The position numbers and the translations under genes are program-made. Shown one piece after another: positions 16,556 to 23,840 of a stretch of DNA of 24,997 bases. The notes under the pieces were generated by a model. It was not told where the DNA came from, made no database searches, and saw only the letters and a program-made list of their open reading frames with translations. Every line of letters starts with the position of its first letter. The stretch's first letter is position 1. This DNA is from VFZS01 sp964353255 (GTDB taxonomy: Bacteria > Acidobacteriota > Terriglobia > Bryobacterales > Bryobacteraceae), in contig CAYGVJ010000081.1 of the NCBI GenBank assembly GCA_964353255.1, positions 1 to 24,997 of the forward strand, given 5' to 3'.

Positions 16556-19485
16556 CAGAACGCCTGCCCCAAGGAGAAATGAAACTGGAAATGACCAATC
16601 TGCTGCTGGGTGCGCAAGCCCCCGCCGAACAGCAGTTGCTCCCGCGTGCCTTTGAACCCGACGAAGTTCGGCGGGTTCAAAGCCCAGCCCAGGTCTACGC
16701 GCACAGGGCCCACCGGAGTCCGGTAGCGGATCCCGAAACCCACCGCGTGCACCATGTAGTCGAAATCCGTCACGTCGCGCTGCTGGACGCGGAAGCGGAG
16801 CTTGCCCAGCCGGGAATAGACGTTGCCCGCGTCCTCGAACAGCACGCCGCCCAGGTTCTCGCCCAACACCGGGAACCGCACCTCCACCTGGTTGAGCAGC
16901 AGTGCCTTGCCGCCCAGCGGGAATCCCGTGAGCAGGTCTCTGGGCCCGGCCTGGTTCTCCGGGAAACCGCGATGAGAACCTGCGCCGCCGGAGAAGAAAC
17001 GTTCGGGCAGCGGGATCTCCCGCTCCGGGTTCACCTGGTGCAGCCAGCCGAAGGTCACCGAGCGCGCCAGCACGTACCGGTTGCCCAGGCCCCAGGAATG
17101 ATAAGTGGCGTTGTGCCCCAGGAAGCGCGTGAAGCCGGCCTGCGAGCCGAAAGCTTTCGAAGCCCACCCGGCATCCAGCGTGTTGTAGATGCCTCGGTGG
17201 GAGTTGGTGGGGTCGTCCCGGCGGTCCTCGATATAGTTGCTCCCCAGGATCCCCAGCCGCACGGGCTGCGAGAACAGCGGTATCAGTAACGGGTTGATTT
17301 GCAGAGTGTTGGGGTCCACGCTCACTCGCCGGTAGGTGAAGCGATAGAGCATCTGCGAGGCCCGCGAGATCTTCTGGCCCAACTGCACGGAGCCTTCCTG
17401 GCGGCGCGCCGAGAAGGTGCGCACGTCGCGGGAGTCGTCGTACATGCTGCTGAACAGCAGGCTCAAGTCCGGGTTGCCGCGGAACTGCGGCGCCTCATAG
17501 CTGAGGATCGCCCGGCGCTGCAAGGTCGAAACGCGGCTCTTGAAGGAGGCCAGGTGCCCGCTGCCGAACATGTTCCGCCGCGTGATGCCGAAGTACACGC
17601 GCGGGCTGAAGCCGGCTTTGCCCGCCGGCGCCTCGAAGCAATCCCGGCAGCCGCCGATCTTGGCTACTTCCGCTCCCACGCCTCCGGTCAGCGAGTAACG
17701 GCTGGACTCATCGACGTTCAGCAGCACGTACTTGGCCCGCTCCTCGCCGTCGGGGTTCTGAAGAGCCGCGTCCACCTTGGCGAAGATCCCCAGGCTGTAG
17801 AGCTGCCGTTGTGTCTCCAGCAACTCGGTCCGCGACACCGCTTCTCCAGGCTTCAGCAACACCCGCCGGGCCACCAGCTCCGCATCCGTGCTCTCCAGGC
17901 CGCTGACCAGCACGTCCCGTACGTACTTCCTATCTCCCTCCCGGATGATGTATCGCAGGTCAACCCGGCCCTCTTCTCCGTCCGGCTGATATGTCCATTC
18001 GAAGGTGGCGTCTGGATAGCCCAGGTTGTAGTAATGGTCCAGCACGTTGTCACGGTCCACCGCCACGTTGGACTCGCTGAATGGCTGTCCCTCGCTTTCC
18101 TGGAGCAAGGCGTGCACGGCCTCCGCGTGCTCCTTGGATGCCCCGGTCAACTCCAGGCGCCCGACCCGCCACTGCGGGCCTTCCCGGATCTGGATGTGGA
18201 CCGCCAGCTCGTCATTCTTGCCCCGGTAGGGATGTTCCAGCCGCGACGTCACGCTGATATCGCGGAAACCGTTAGAGACATACAGGGCGGCAACCGCCGC
18301 CAGATCTCTTCTGAGCAGCTCTTCGCTGTAACGGCCGTGGCGGAACTGGACCCGGGATGCCGGCCGCACGTACAAGCGCTCCCGGATGGTGGTGCTGTCG
18401 AAGTAGCGGTTCCCCTCGATGAAAACCGCGGCCAGCTTGCGGCGCGTTCCGCGCTCGATGAGGTATTCGATCGCCTCTTCACTCCGGGGCAGGGAACGCC
18501 TCTGGAAATCCACCTTGGCCTGGAAGTACCCCTGGCCTCCGAAGTACTCCCTCAGGTTGCGTGCCCCCTCCACCAGCAGATCACGGTCCACCGACTGCTC
18601 CTCGAAGACCGGCACTATGCGCTTCAGCTTGCCCTGCGACACCTTCGCTCCCAAGGCCCTGATTTGGACTTCGGGACCGGCCTGGACCTCCAAAGCGGCT
18701 CTGACCCGGCCTTGCGCCGCGTCATAATCCAGGCCCTTCAGGGCCACCTGCGCCATCAGGTGGTTCTGCTTGCGGAGGAACCGGCGGGCGTGTTCCAGGC
18801 CATCCTGGGTGCGGGTTTCAGTCACCGCTTTCCAGCCCAGCCAGCCCCGCCAGCCGGTGGCCTTGGCCACCGCCTGGGCGGTGCCTTCCGGGACGCCTGT
18901 CACCCCCGTCGGGCCATAGCGGGCGCGCCGGCCGCTATCGACGGTGAAGTGAATCGCCACCTGGCCGGTCTCCGGGTCATGCTCAAGGCGGTGTTCGATG
19001 CGGGTTTCGTAGAACCCGTTGCGTTGCAGCAACTCTTTCAGCTGCCGGCCGGCTTGCGCGAGGTCCTGGCTGCTGAACGGCGCTCCCAGTTCCAGCCGGG
19101 TGGCGTTGACCACCACTCCCCGGTTGGGTGGTTCCGGTACCCCTTGGACGGTGACCCGGCCTATGAAGTACTCCTGGCGGGTCGTGAAGCGCAGAATGAC
19201 GCCGCCGGGCGCCGGACGGGCCTCCGCGACGATGTCCTCGTACCGTCCCGTGGCGTACAGGCGCTCGATCGCCGCCCGAACGTCGGCCAGGCGCAGCGGC
19301 GCGGCGGGCTTCACGGGCAGGATCTCGCTGAGGTAGTCCGCGGTAAGCGGTTGCCGCTCGGGGCTGAACTCGATCTTCAGGACGGGCAGGCCCTCGTAAG
19401 CGGAATCCGCGCCCAGGGCTCCTCCGGCCAGCAGTGCCAGCGCGGACAGCAGTATCAGCGTGTTCGAGGGCCCGCGGGTGCTCAC
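16555..19485 (-). CDS. Omp85 (BamA/TamA-type) outer-membrane protein with about seven POTRA repeats
   Basis: 976-residue Omp85-family protein. Signal peptide at about 1-25. Seven consecutive POTRA-like units of about 75-90 residues can be drawn: 34-107, 108-190, 191-275, 276-351, 352-441, 442-523 and 524-597. Each has a helix ending in a G-[YF] turn (such as GRYED, NGFYE, GQGYF, NGFRD, NLGYP). The beta-barrel spans 598-976, with the loop-6 motif as SHRGF (837-841; R839-G-F), usually VRGF, and a terminal aromatic (QAF) as in beta-signals. C613 and C616 form a CxxC near the first barrel strands. The start is GTG at 19485; nearby ATGs are out of frame. Encoded with a SurA-like protein and TamB, so it could be a TamA-like partner, a BamA, or both. 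Confidence 0.9.
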   Translation of the reverse strand: MSTRGPSNTLILLSALALLAGGALGADSAYEGLPVLKIEFSPERQPLTADYLSEILPVKPAAPLRLADVRAAIERLYATGRYEDIVAEARPAPGGVILRFTTRQEYFIGRVTVQGVPEPPNRGVVVNATRLELGAPFSSQDLAQAGRQLKELLQRNGFYETRIEHRLEHDPETGQVAIHFTVDSGRRARYGPTGVTGVPEGTAQAVAKATGWRGWLGWKAVTETRTQDGLEHARRFLRKQNHLMAQVALKGLDYDAAQGRVRAALEVQAGPEVQIRALGAKVSQGKLKRIVPVFEEQSVDRDLLVEGARNLREYFGGQGYFQAKVDFQRRSLPRSEEAIEYLIERGTRRKLAAVFIEGNRYFDSTTIRERLYVRPASRVQFRHGRYSEELLRRDLAAVAALYVSNGFRDISVTSRLEHPYRGKNDELAVHIQIREGPQWRVGRLELTGASKEHAEAVHALLQESEGQPFSESNVAVDRDNVLDHYYNLGYPDATFEWTYQPDGEEGRVDLRYIIREGDRKYVRDVLVSGLESTDAELVARRVLLKPGEAVSRTELLETQRQLYSLGIFAKVDAALQNPDGEERAKYVLLNVDESSRYSLTGGVGAEVAKIGGCRDCFEAPAGKAGFSPRVYFGITRRNMFGSGHLASFKSRVSTLQRRAILSYEAPQFRGNPDLSLLFSSMYDDSRDVRTFSARRQEGSVQLGQKISRASQMLYRFTYRRVSVDPNTLQINPLLIPLFSQPVRLGILGSNYIEDRRDDPTNSHRGIYNTLDAGWASKAFGSQAGFTRFLGHNATYHSWGLGNRYVLARSVTFGWLHQVNPEREIPLPERFFSGGAGSHRGFPENQAGPRDLLTGFPLGGKALLLNQVEVRFPVLGENLGGVLFEDAGNVYSRLGKLRFRVQQRDVTDFDYMVHAVGFGIRYRTPVGPVRVDLGWALNPPNFVGFKGTREQLLFGGGLRTQQQIGHFQFHFSLGQAF

Positions 19486-19494
19486 TTCATTTGC

Positions 19495-19500
19495 ATCTTA
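19495..19500 (-). promoter_or_regulatory. Possible -10 box of the Omp85-tamB operon
   Basis: TAAGAT on the minus strand ends 9 nt before the GTG start in the 35-bp spacer shared with the divergent adenylyltransferase gene. No -35 match is clear. Confidence 0.25.
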
Positions 19501-19520
19501 ACATCGCGCCTTGCGCGAGA

Positions 19521-20552
19521 ATGAACTTGATGACCGCCGCTCAACGCGAGCGCTACCTGCGCCAGATCCTCTTCGCCGGCCTGGGGGAGGCAGGGCAGCA
19601 GCGGCTGCTGAATTCGCGGGTGGCGGTGGTCGGTCTGGGCGCCCTGGGAAGCCTCCAGGCGGCGGCCCTGGCGCGGGCCGGCGTGGGCAGCCTGGTGCTG
19701 ATCGACCGGGATTACGTCGAGCTGGTCAACCTGCAAAGGCAGTGGCTGTACGAGGAATCCGACGCCCAGGAGGGGCTGCCCAAGGCGGTGGCTGCCGCCC
19801 GGCATTTGGGCCGGGTCAACTCCGAGATCAAGCTCACGCCGCACGTCGCGGACCTGGCCCCCGCCAACATCGCCGAGCTACTGGACGGGGTCGAATTGAT
19901 TCTGGACGGCACCGACAATTTCGAGACGCGCTACCTGATCAACGATTACGCCGTCGCCCGCGCCGTGCCCTGGATCTACGGGGCCGCCGTGGCGGCCTAC
20001 GGCCTTACCATGCCGGTGCTGCCGGGTCGCACCGCCTGCCTGAAATGCGTCTTCCCCGAGCCGCCCCGAGGAACGCAGCCCACTTGCGAGACCGTCGGGA
20101 TCCTCAACGCCGTCACCTCCGCGGTCGCCTCCATCCAGGTGGCGGATGCGCTGAAGATCCTCTCCGGCCAGGCCGACGCCGTGCGGCCGCGAATCACCAC
20201 CCTGGATCTCTGGGCGGGCCAGATCCGGCAGATCGAGCAGCCCGGACCGCTCCCTGGATGTCTGGCCTGCGGCGCGCGGCGGTTCGTGCATCTGGAGGGC
20301 GCAGGCCGCGCGCCAATCACTCTATGCGGTAGGAATGCGGTCCAGATCCACGAACACCCGAGGCCGCTGGATCTGGAGGAGCTCCGGCGCCGGCTGGCGC
20401 CTCTGGGGGAAGTGCGCGCCAACGAGTTCGCGCTGCGGTTCTTCATTCCGCCTTACGAGATGACCGTTTTCCCGGACGGCCGGGCCATCATCAAGGGCAC
20501 CACCGAGGTAGGCTTGGCCCGCAGCCTGTACGCCAGGTACGTGGGCATGTAG
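19521..20552 (+). CDS. ThiF/MoeB/HesA-family adenylyltransferase (E1-like)
   Basis: Adenylates the C-terminal Gly-Gly of a ubiquitin-like sulfur carrier (ThiS or MoaD) for thiamine or molybdopterin synthesis. In 343 residues it shows the ATP loop VVGLGALGS (36-44), the DRDYVELVNLQRQ block (62-74), and DGTDNFETRYLINDY (129-143). A zinc site is formed by two CxxC pairs (C173/C176 and C247/C250). A candidate catalytic cysteine is C189 in TCETVGILNAV. A C-terminal extension (about 268-343) with NEFALRFF and MTVFPDGRAIIKGT resembles that of many ThiF/MoeB proteins; there is no rhodanese domain. The start is probably ATG at 19521; ATG at 19530 is an alternative. No sulfur-carrier gene lies nearby, so thiF against moeB cannot be decided. 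Confidence 0.92.
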   Translation: MNLMTAAQRERYLRQILFAGLGEAGQQRLLNSRVAVVGLGALGSLQAAALARAGVGSLVLIDRDYVELVNLQRQWLYEESDAQEGLPKAVAAARHLGRVNSEIKLTPHVADLAPANIAELLDGVELILDGTDNFETRYLINDYAVARAVPWIYGAAVAAYGLTMPVLPGRTACLKCVFPEPPRGTQPTCETVGILNAVTSAVASIQVADALKILSGQADAVRPRITTLDLWAGQIRQIEQPGPLPGCLACGARRFVHLEGAGRAPITLCGRNAVQIHEHPRPLDLEELRRRLAPLGEVRANEFALRFFIPPYEMTVFPDGRAIIKGTTEVGLARSLYARYVGM

Positions 20553-20577
20553 GGGGCGGGCATGCCCGCCCCCTACA
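20548..20577. repeat. Perfect 30-nt palindrome at the end of the adenylyltransferase gene
   Basis: TGTAGGGGGCGGGCA is followed directly by its exact reverse complement TGCCCGCCCCCTACA. The first arm includes the stop codon TAG (20550-20552). As RNA it would form a very stable hairpin with only a minimal loop. No T-run follows, so it is not a typical intrinsic terminator. It resembles the small dispersed palindromes found between genes in several phyla. It could protect the 3' end of the upstream mRNA. Confidence 0.85.
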
Positions 20578-20580
20578 GGT

Positions 20581-20586
20581 TATAAT
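20581..20586 (+). promoter_or_regulatory. Consensus -10 box (TATAAT) of the MFS gene
   Basis: A perfect TATAAT lies 21 nt before the ATG at 20608 and 6 nt before an in-frame GTG at 20593. The upstream palindrome occupies the -35 region and no TTGACA-like element is seen. Confidence 0.45.
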
Positions 20587-20607
20587 CGCGGGGTGCCCTC
20601 TTCGACC

Positions 20608-21873
20608 ATGACCCGCGTGCGCTGGTGGGTGGTGGCGCTGCTGTTCTTCGGCACCGTCATCTGCTATCTCGACCGTATTGTCTTCTCTTTCCTGGCGCCG
20701 GAGATCCGCAAGGAGATCCACTTCACTCCCGAGATCTACGGCTGGGTGACCGGGGCGTTTCAGGTCGCCTACATGGTGGGCTTCCTGTTCGCTGGCCGGT
20801 GGATTGACCGCGTCGGTACGCGTTTGGGCTACGCCGTGGCGGTGACCCTCTGGTCCGCCGCCGCGGCTTTGCACGCCACCGCCCGGGGCGCCTTGAGCCT
20901 GGGCTTCTGGCGAGGCATGCTGGGCCTAAGCGAGTCGGGCAACTTCCCCGCCGCCATCAAGTCCGTGGCCGAGTGGTTCCCGCCCAAGGACCGCGCCCTG
21001 GCCACGGGCATCTTCAACGCCGGGGCGAATGTGGCCGCGATGATCGGCCCCCCGGCGCTGGTGGTGATGGAAGCGGCTTACGGCTGGCGGGCCTGCTTCC
21101 TGATCACGGCTTCGCTGGGCTTCGTCTGGCTGGTTCTGTGGGTGGCGACCTACCACGCCCCGGAGAAGCACCGCCGGGTCAGCCAGGCCGAACGCGACTA
21201 CATCCGCGGCGGAGCGGCGGCCGAGGAGGTGGGGCCGAAAGTAAGCTGGGCCCAGGCCTTGCGACTGCGCGAAACCTGGGGCTTCGCCGTAGCCAAGTTC
21301 CTCACCGACCCGGTGTGGTGGCTGTACCTGTGGTGGCTGCCGCTGCTGCTCCACGACGTGTTCAAGGTCTCCGCGCAGCAAAGAGGCTGGGCGTTGTTTG
21401 TCGCCTACCTGATGGCAGACGTGGGAAGCGTACTGGGCGGCTGGATCTCCAGTTTCCTGATGCGGCGCGGCTGGCACCACGGCAAGGCCCGCAAGAGGGC
21501 CATGGCGATGTGCGCCGCCTGCATGCCGTTGTCCTCCTTGGCCGTGCTGGCCCACAGTCCCATCCTGGCCGTGGCTCTGGTGAGCGTGGCCACCTCGGCG
21601 CATCAGGGCTGGTCGGCCAACCTGTTCACCACCACTTCGGACATTTTCCCCAAGCAGGCCGTCGCCTCGGTGGTAGGTATCGGCGGGTGCGCCGGCGCGC
21701 TGGGGGGGTTCCTGTTCTCTTCCGTCATCCCCGGGTACGTGATTGCCCGCTTCGGCTACACCCCGGTGTTCCTGGCGATGGGCTGGTTCCACTTGACCGC
21801 GCTGGTGCTGGTCCACCGGCTGATGCGCGACATGCGCCCGGTGAGCGCCGACGACCCCCGGCTCAGGGCATAG
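20608..21873 (+). CDS. MFS transporter, anion:cation symporter (ACS) type
   Basis: A 421-residue major-facilitator protein with about 12 hydrophobic segments in two halves. The opening RVRWWVVALLFFGTVICYLD and the loop GRWIDRVGTR (63-72) fit the ACS subfamily, which includes hexuronate (ExuT), galactonate, phthalate and related organic-anion carriers. SESGNFPAAIKSVAEWFP (about 110-127) is a further ACS hallmark. Uptake of a sugar acid by proton symport is the likeliest role, but the substrate is not shown by sequence and no catabolic genes are adjacent. The start may be the ATG at 20608, or GTG at 20593, which would give five more residues and a leaderless mRNA from the TATAAT. Convergent with the JAMM gene. 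Confidence 0.9.
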   Translation: MTRVRWWVVALLFFGTVICYLDRIVFSFLAPEIRKEIHFTPEIYGWVTGAFQVAYMVGFLFAGRWIDRVGTRLGYAVAVTLWSAAAALHATARGALSLGFWRGMLGLSESGNFPAAIKSVAEWFPPKDRALATGIFNAGANVAAMIGPPALVVMEAAYGWRACFLITASLGFVWLVLWVATYHAPEKHRRVSQAERDYIRGGAAAEEVGPKVSWAQALRLRETWGFAVAKFLTDPVWWLYLWWLPLLLHDVFKVSAQQRGWALFVAYLMADVGSVLGGWISSFLMRRGWHHGKARKRAMAMCAACMPLSSLAVLAHSPILAVALVSVATSAHQGWSANLFTTTSDIFPKQAVASVVGIGGCAGALGGFLFSSVIPGYVIARFGYTPVFLAMGWFHLTALVLVHRLMRDMRPVSADDPRLRA

Positions 21874-21888
21874 TCTCCCGCTCGGTGG

Positions 21889-21908
21889 CACAGGCCTTCT
21901 TGCCTGTG
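21889..21908. terminator. Hairpin between convergent genes, possible dispersed repeat
   Basis: CACAGGC and GCCTGTG form a 7-bp stem with a 6-nt loop, in the 36-bp space between the MFS stop and the JAMM gene stop. It could act as a bidirectional terminator, although a T-run is missing. From memory, similar sequence (giving the spurious peptide AQAFLPV in one frame) is common between genes in Acidobacteriota and some other phyla, so it may be a small dispersed repeat. Confidence 0.4.
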
Positions 21909-21909
21909 T

Positions 21910-23754
21910 CTATGGAATGATCTCCCACTCCAGCAGGATCACCGACAGCGGGCGGTCCCCGCTGCGCAGCAGGACGCGGTTCCACCCGTTGTGCGCCCCG
22001 GGCGCCTCCACCACCACCACTTCTTGCGAGAGCCTGGGGTCATAGCGGTACGTCGTCCGGTTCCAGCCGTTCTGCGGCCCGGGCGGCTCAGTCACCGGCT
22101 CCCGCGCCAACCTGGGATTCGAGCTGTAGACGGTGAGGCCACCCGCGACGAACTCCGCCGGGCGGGCTCCGATGCGGAACGGCACGCCAGGCAGCTCGCC
22201 CGTCAGGTGGCCTGAGGACGGCCGCCGGTTCTCGATGGTCAGCACTGAGTTCCTGGGCAGCAGACCCGTCCAAATCAACTTGCCTGAGGTCGGCCCGCGG
22301 CCGGGAGCAGGCGGCGGAGGCACCGGCTGGGCGCCGGGAAGCCGTCCGGCCTGAGGGAGCATTGGCGCCGTCAGCGTGGGCTGCTGCGCCAGTTCCGGCG
22401 GACCAGGCACGTCCGCCCCGGGAAGACTCCGAGTCGGCGGGGCGGTAAACACCCGCCTGGGCGGCCCCTGCACGGGGAGCTGCTTCGGCGTCCCTGGCGC
22501 CGCCGCAACCTGTTTGCCACGTTCCTCCAGTGACTTCAGCCGGCTCTCCAGCCGGGCGCTCTCCGCAAGCTGGTCTTCCAGCTCGGCGCGCAGCTTCACC
22601 ACCTCCTCTTGCACCGAACCTTTCGCAGGGGAGGCGTCCGCCGCGCGCGAGGCCGCCTCGGCGGTGGCTGGAGGCCCCAGAAACTGAGCCGATTCTTCGA
22701 CGGGCGCCGCTCCGGCCCGTTGCACCTTCAGCCGCACTCTCACTTCCGGCGACTGGCGAGCGACGGGCCACGAGCCCGCGCCCAGTAGATTAGAGTCCAT
22801 CGGGAAAACCACCTGGACGGGGCCGTCCGCGATCTCCAGCCAGCCCCGGTTGGCTTGGCGGATGGTGGGGGTTGTCGGATCCCATTGGATCTCCAGCCGC
22901 CCGTTCTTTTCGACCAGCCGCAGAGACAGCGACGGAGGGGACGGCGTCCTGCGCCAGTAGCTCGGCACTACCAACGCTGCGCCCGCCAGCACCACACAGG
23001 CGGCGACCACCGGCCACACCCAGGACCGCCGCCCGCGATCAGAGGGAGGCGCCAGTTGCGGAGCAGGCGGGAGGCCCACGGCGGGCGCCGGCTCGGGGGG
23101 CGCCGCCTCCTCCGCCACCGCTGCGGTCTGCTCCTCCGGGACCGGTTCAGCCTGTAGTTCGACCTTATCCCGGGGAGGCGGCGGCTTCACCATCGAGACT
23201 GGTCCTGCCTCGAATTCGCAACTGGCCGCCTCCGGCATGGTCCCGCCGGGATCGCGCACGAAGAAACCGATGCGCGTGGAGTTCAAGTCCCGGGTCTGAA
23301 GCAGCATGGCGATCTGCCAGGGCTCAGGGAAGTGGCGGTTATGCAGGTTGAGGTCTGTGCCGGTGAGCGAGAGCGCGCTGCGGGTGTGGGAGTGGTACCA
23401 ACCCACCGGAATCAGCCCGTTGAGCGCGCTGTCGGCTGAGAAGCCCTCCAGCAGTTGTGAGAGGCCGCTTTCGTCATTCTCCGACGGCGTGTAGCCGGGT
23501 CCGAAAGCGTGCTCACACTCTACCGGGCGCGCGGCCAGGATGCGAACACAGTCGCCCTCCCGCTGGCCGAACAACACCCCGCCGACCTCCACTCCCCCGT
23601 AAGGGAACGCCAGGAAACCATCCAGCACCGCCCTCAGGATCTCCGCCAGGGCGCTCTTCGAGTACTCGATAGTCAGGGGGCTGCCCGCTAGCGCGCAGGT
23701 GCGGAATTCGGCGACAGGCTCCGCCCCGACCATACTACAAATTCTACACTCCAT
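21910..23754 (-). CDS. Membrane-anchored JAMM (Mov34/MPN) metalloprotease-like protein
   Basis: About 614 residues from the ATG at 23754. The N-terminal JAMM/MPN domain (about 25-180) carries EVGGVLFG (E56) and HSHTRSALSLTGTD (H121, H123, D134). The usual serine before the aspartate is Thr131, but all metal ligands are present, so isopeptidase or desampylase-like activity is possible. A Pro/Ala/Glu-rich linker follows. Next come one transmembrane helix (about 245-266, flanked by Arg), a beta-rich segment (about 275-360), a coiled coil (about 380-415) and a proline-rich stretch. The C-terminal region (about 490-614) has two NGWNR repeats. With no signal peptide, the JAMM domain should be cytoplasmic and the rest periplasmic. 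Alternative starts are ATG 23733 and TTG 23814. The C-terminal region is unrecognised. Confidence 0.82.
   Translation of the reverse strand: MECRICSMVGAEPVAEFRTCALAGSPLTIEYSKSALAEILRAVLDGFLAFPYGGVEVGGVLFGQREGDCVRILAARPVECEHAFGPGYTPSENDESGLSQLLEGFSADSALNGLIPVGWYHSHTRSALSLTGTDLNLHNRHFPEPWQIAMLLQTRDLNSTRIGFFVRDPGGTMPEAASCEFEAGPVSMVKPPPPRDKVELQAEPVPEEQTAAVAEEAAPPEPAPAVGLPPAPQLAPPSDRGRRSWVWPVVAACVVLAGAALVVPSYWRRTPSPPSLSLRLVEKNGRLEIQWDPTTPTIRQANRGWLEIADGPVQVVFPMDSNLLGAGSWPVARQSPEVRVRLKVQRAGAAPVEESAQFLGPPATAEAASRAADASPAKGSVQEEVVKLRAELEDQLAESARLESRLKSLEERGKQVAAAPGTPKQLPVQGPPRRVFTAPPTRSLPGADVPGPPELAQQPTLTAPMLPQAGRLPGAQPVPPPPAPGRGPTSGKLIWTGLLPRNSVLTIENRRPSSGHLTGELPGVPFRIGARPAEFVAGGLTVYSSNPRLAREPVTEPPGPQNGWNRTTYRYDPRLSQEVVVVEAPGAHNGWNRVLLRSGDRPLSVILLEWEIIP
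23741..23746 (-). promoter_or_regulatory. Possible -10 box for the JAMM gene
   Basis: TAGAAT on the minus strand ends 7 nt before the in-frame ATG at 23733. It would favour that ATG as a leaderless start over the ATG at 23754. No clear -35. Confidence 0.3.
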
Positions 23755-23809
23755 GTTTTGATAAAGACAGACCGCAGTTTTTCCGCGTGGCGCTTGGGGA
23801 GCTTTGAGG

Positions 23810-23815
23810 TACAAT
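23810..23815 (+). promoter_or_regulatory. Possible -10 box of the Big-1-like gene
   Basis: TACAAT lies 25 nt before the chosen ATG at 23841. Because it includes the first bases of an upstream in-frame ATG (23814), that ATG is unlikely to be the start if this box is used. The -35 region is not recognisable. Confidence 0.3.
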
Positions 23816-23831
23816 GGAGCCTCTTTTGGGC

Positions 23832-23835
23832 GAGG
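23832..23835 (+). promoter_or_regulatory. Ribosome binding site that sets the start of the Big-1-like gene
   Basis: GAGG lies 5 nt before the ATG at 23841, and supports this start over the in-frame ATG at 23814. Confidence 0.55.
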
Positions 23836-23840
23836 TCAGA

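Noticed and set aside
15923..17167. Longer 414-codon version of the SurA-like gene
   Set aside because: The extra N-terminal part is an out-of-frame reading of the Omp85 barrel; the signal peptide begins at the ATG at 16555.
17299..19524. 741-codon open frame antisense to the Omp85 gene
   Set aside because: Shadow frame from high GC; composition is not protein-like (rich in H, R, Q, G) and the opposite strand carries clear Omp85 motifs.
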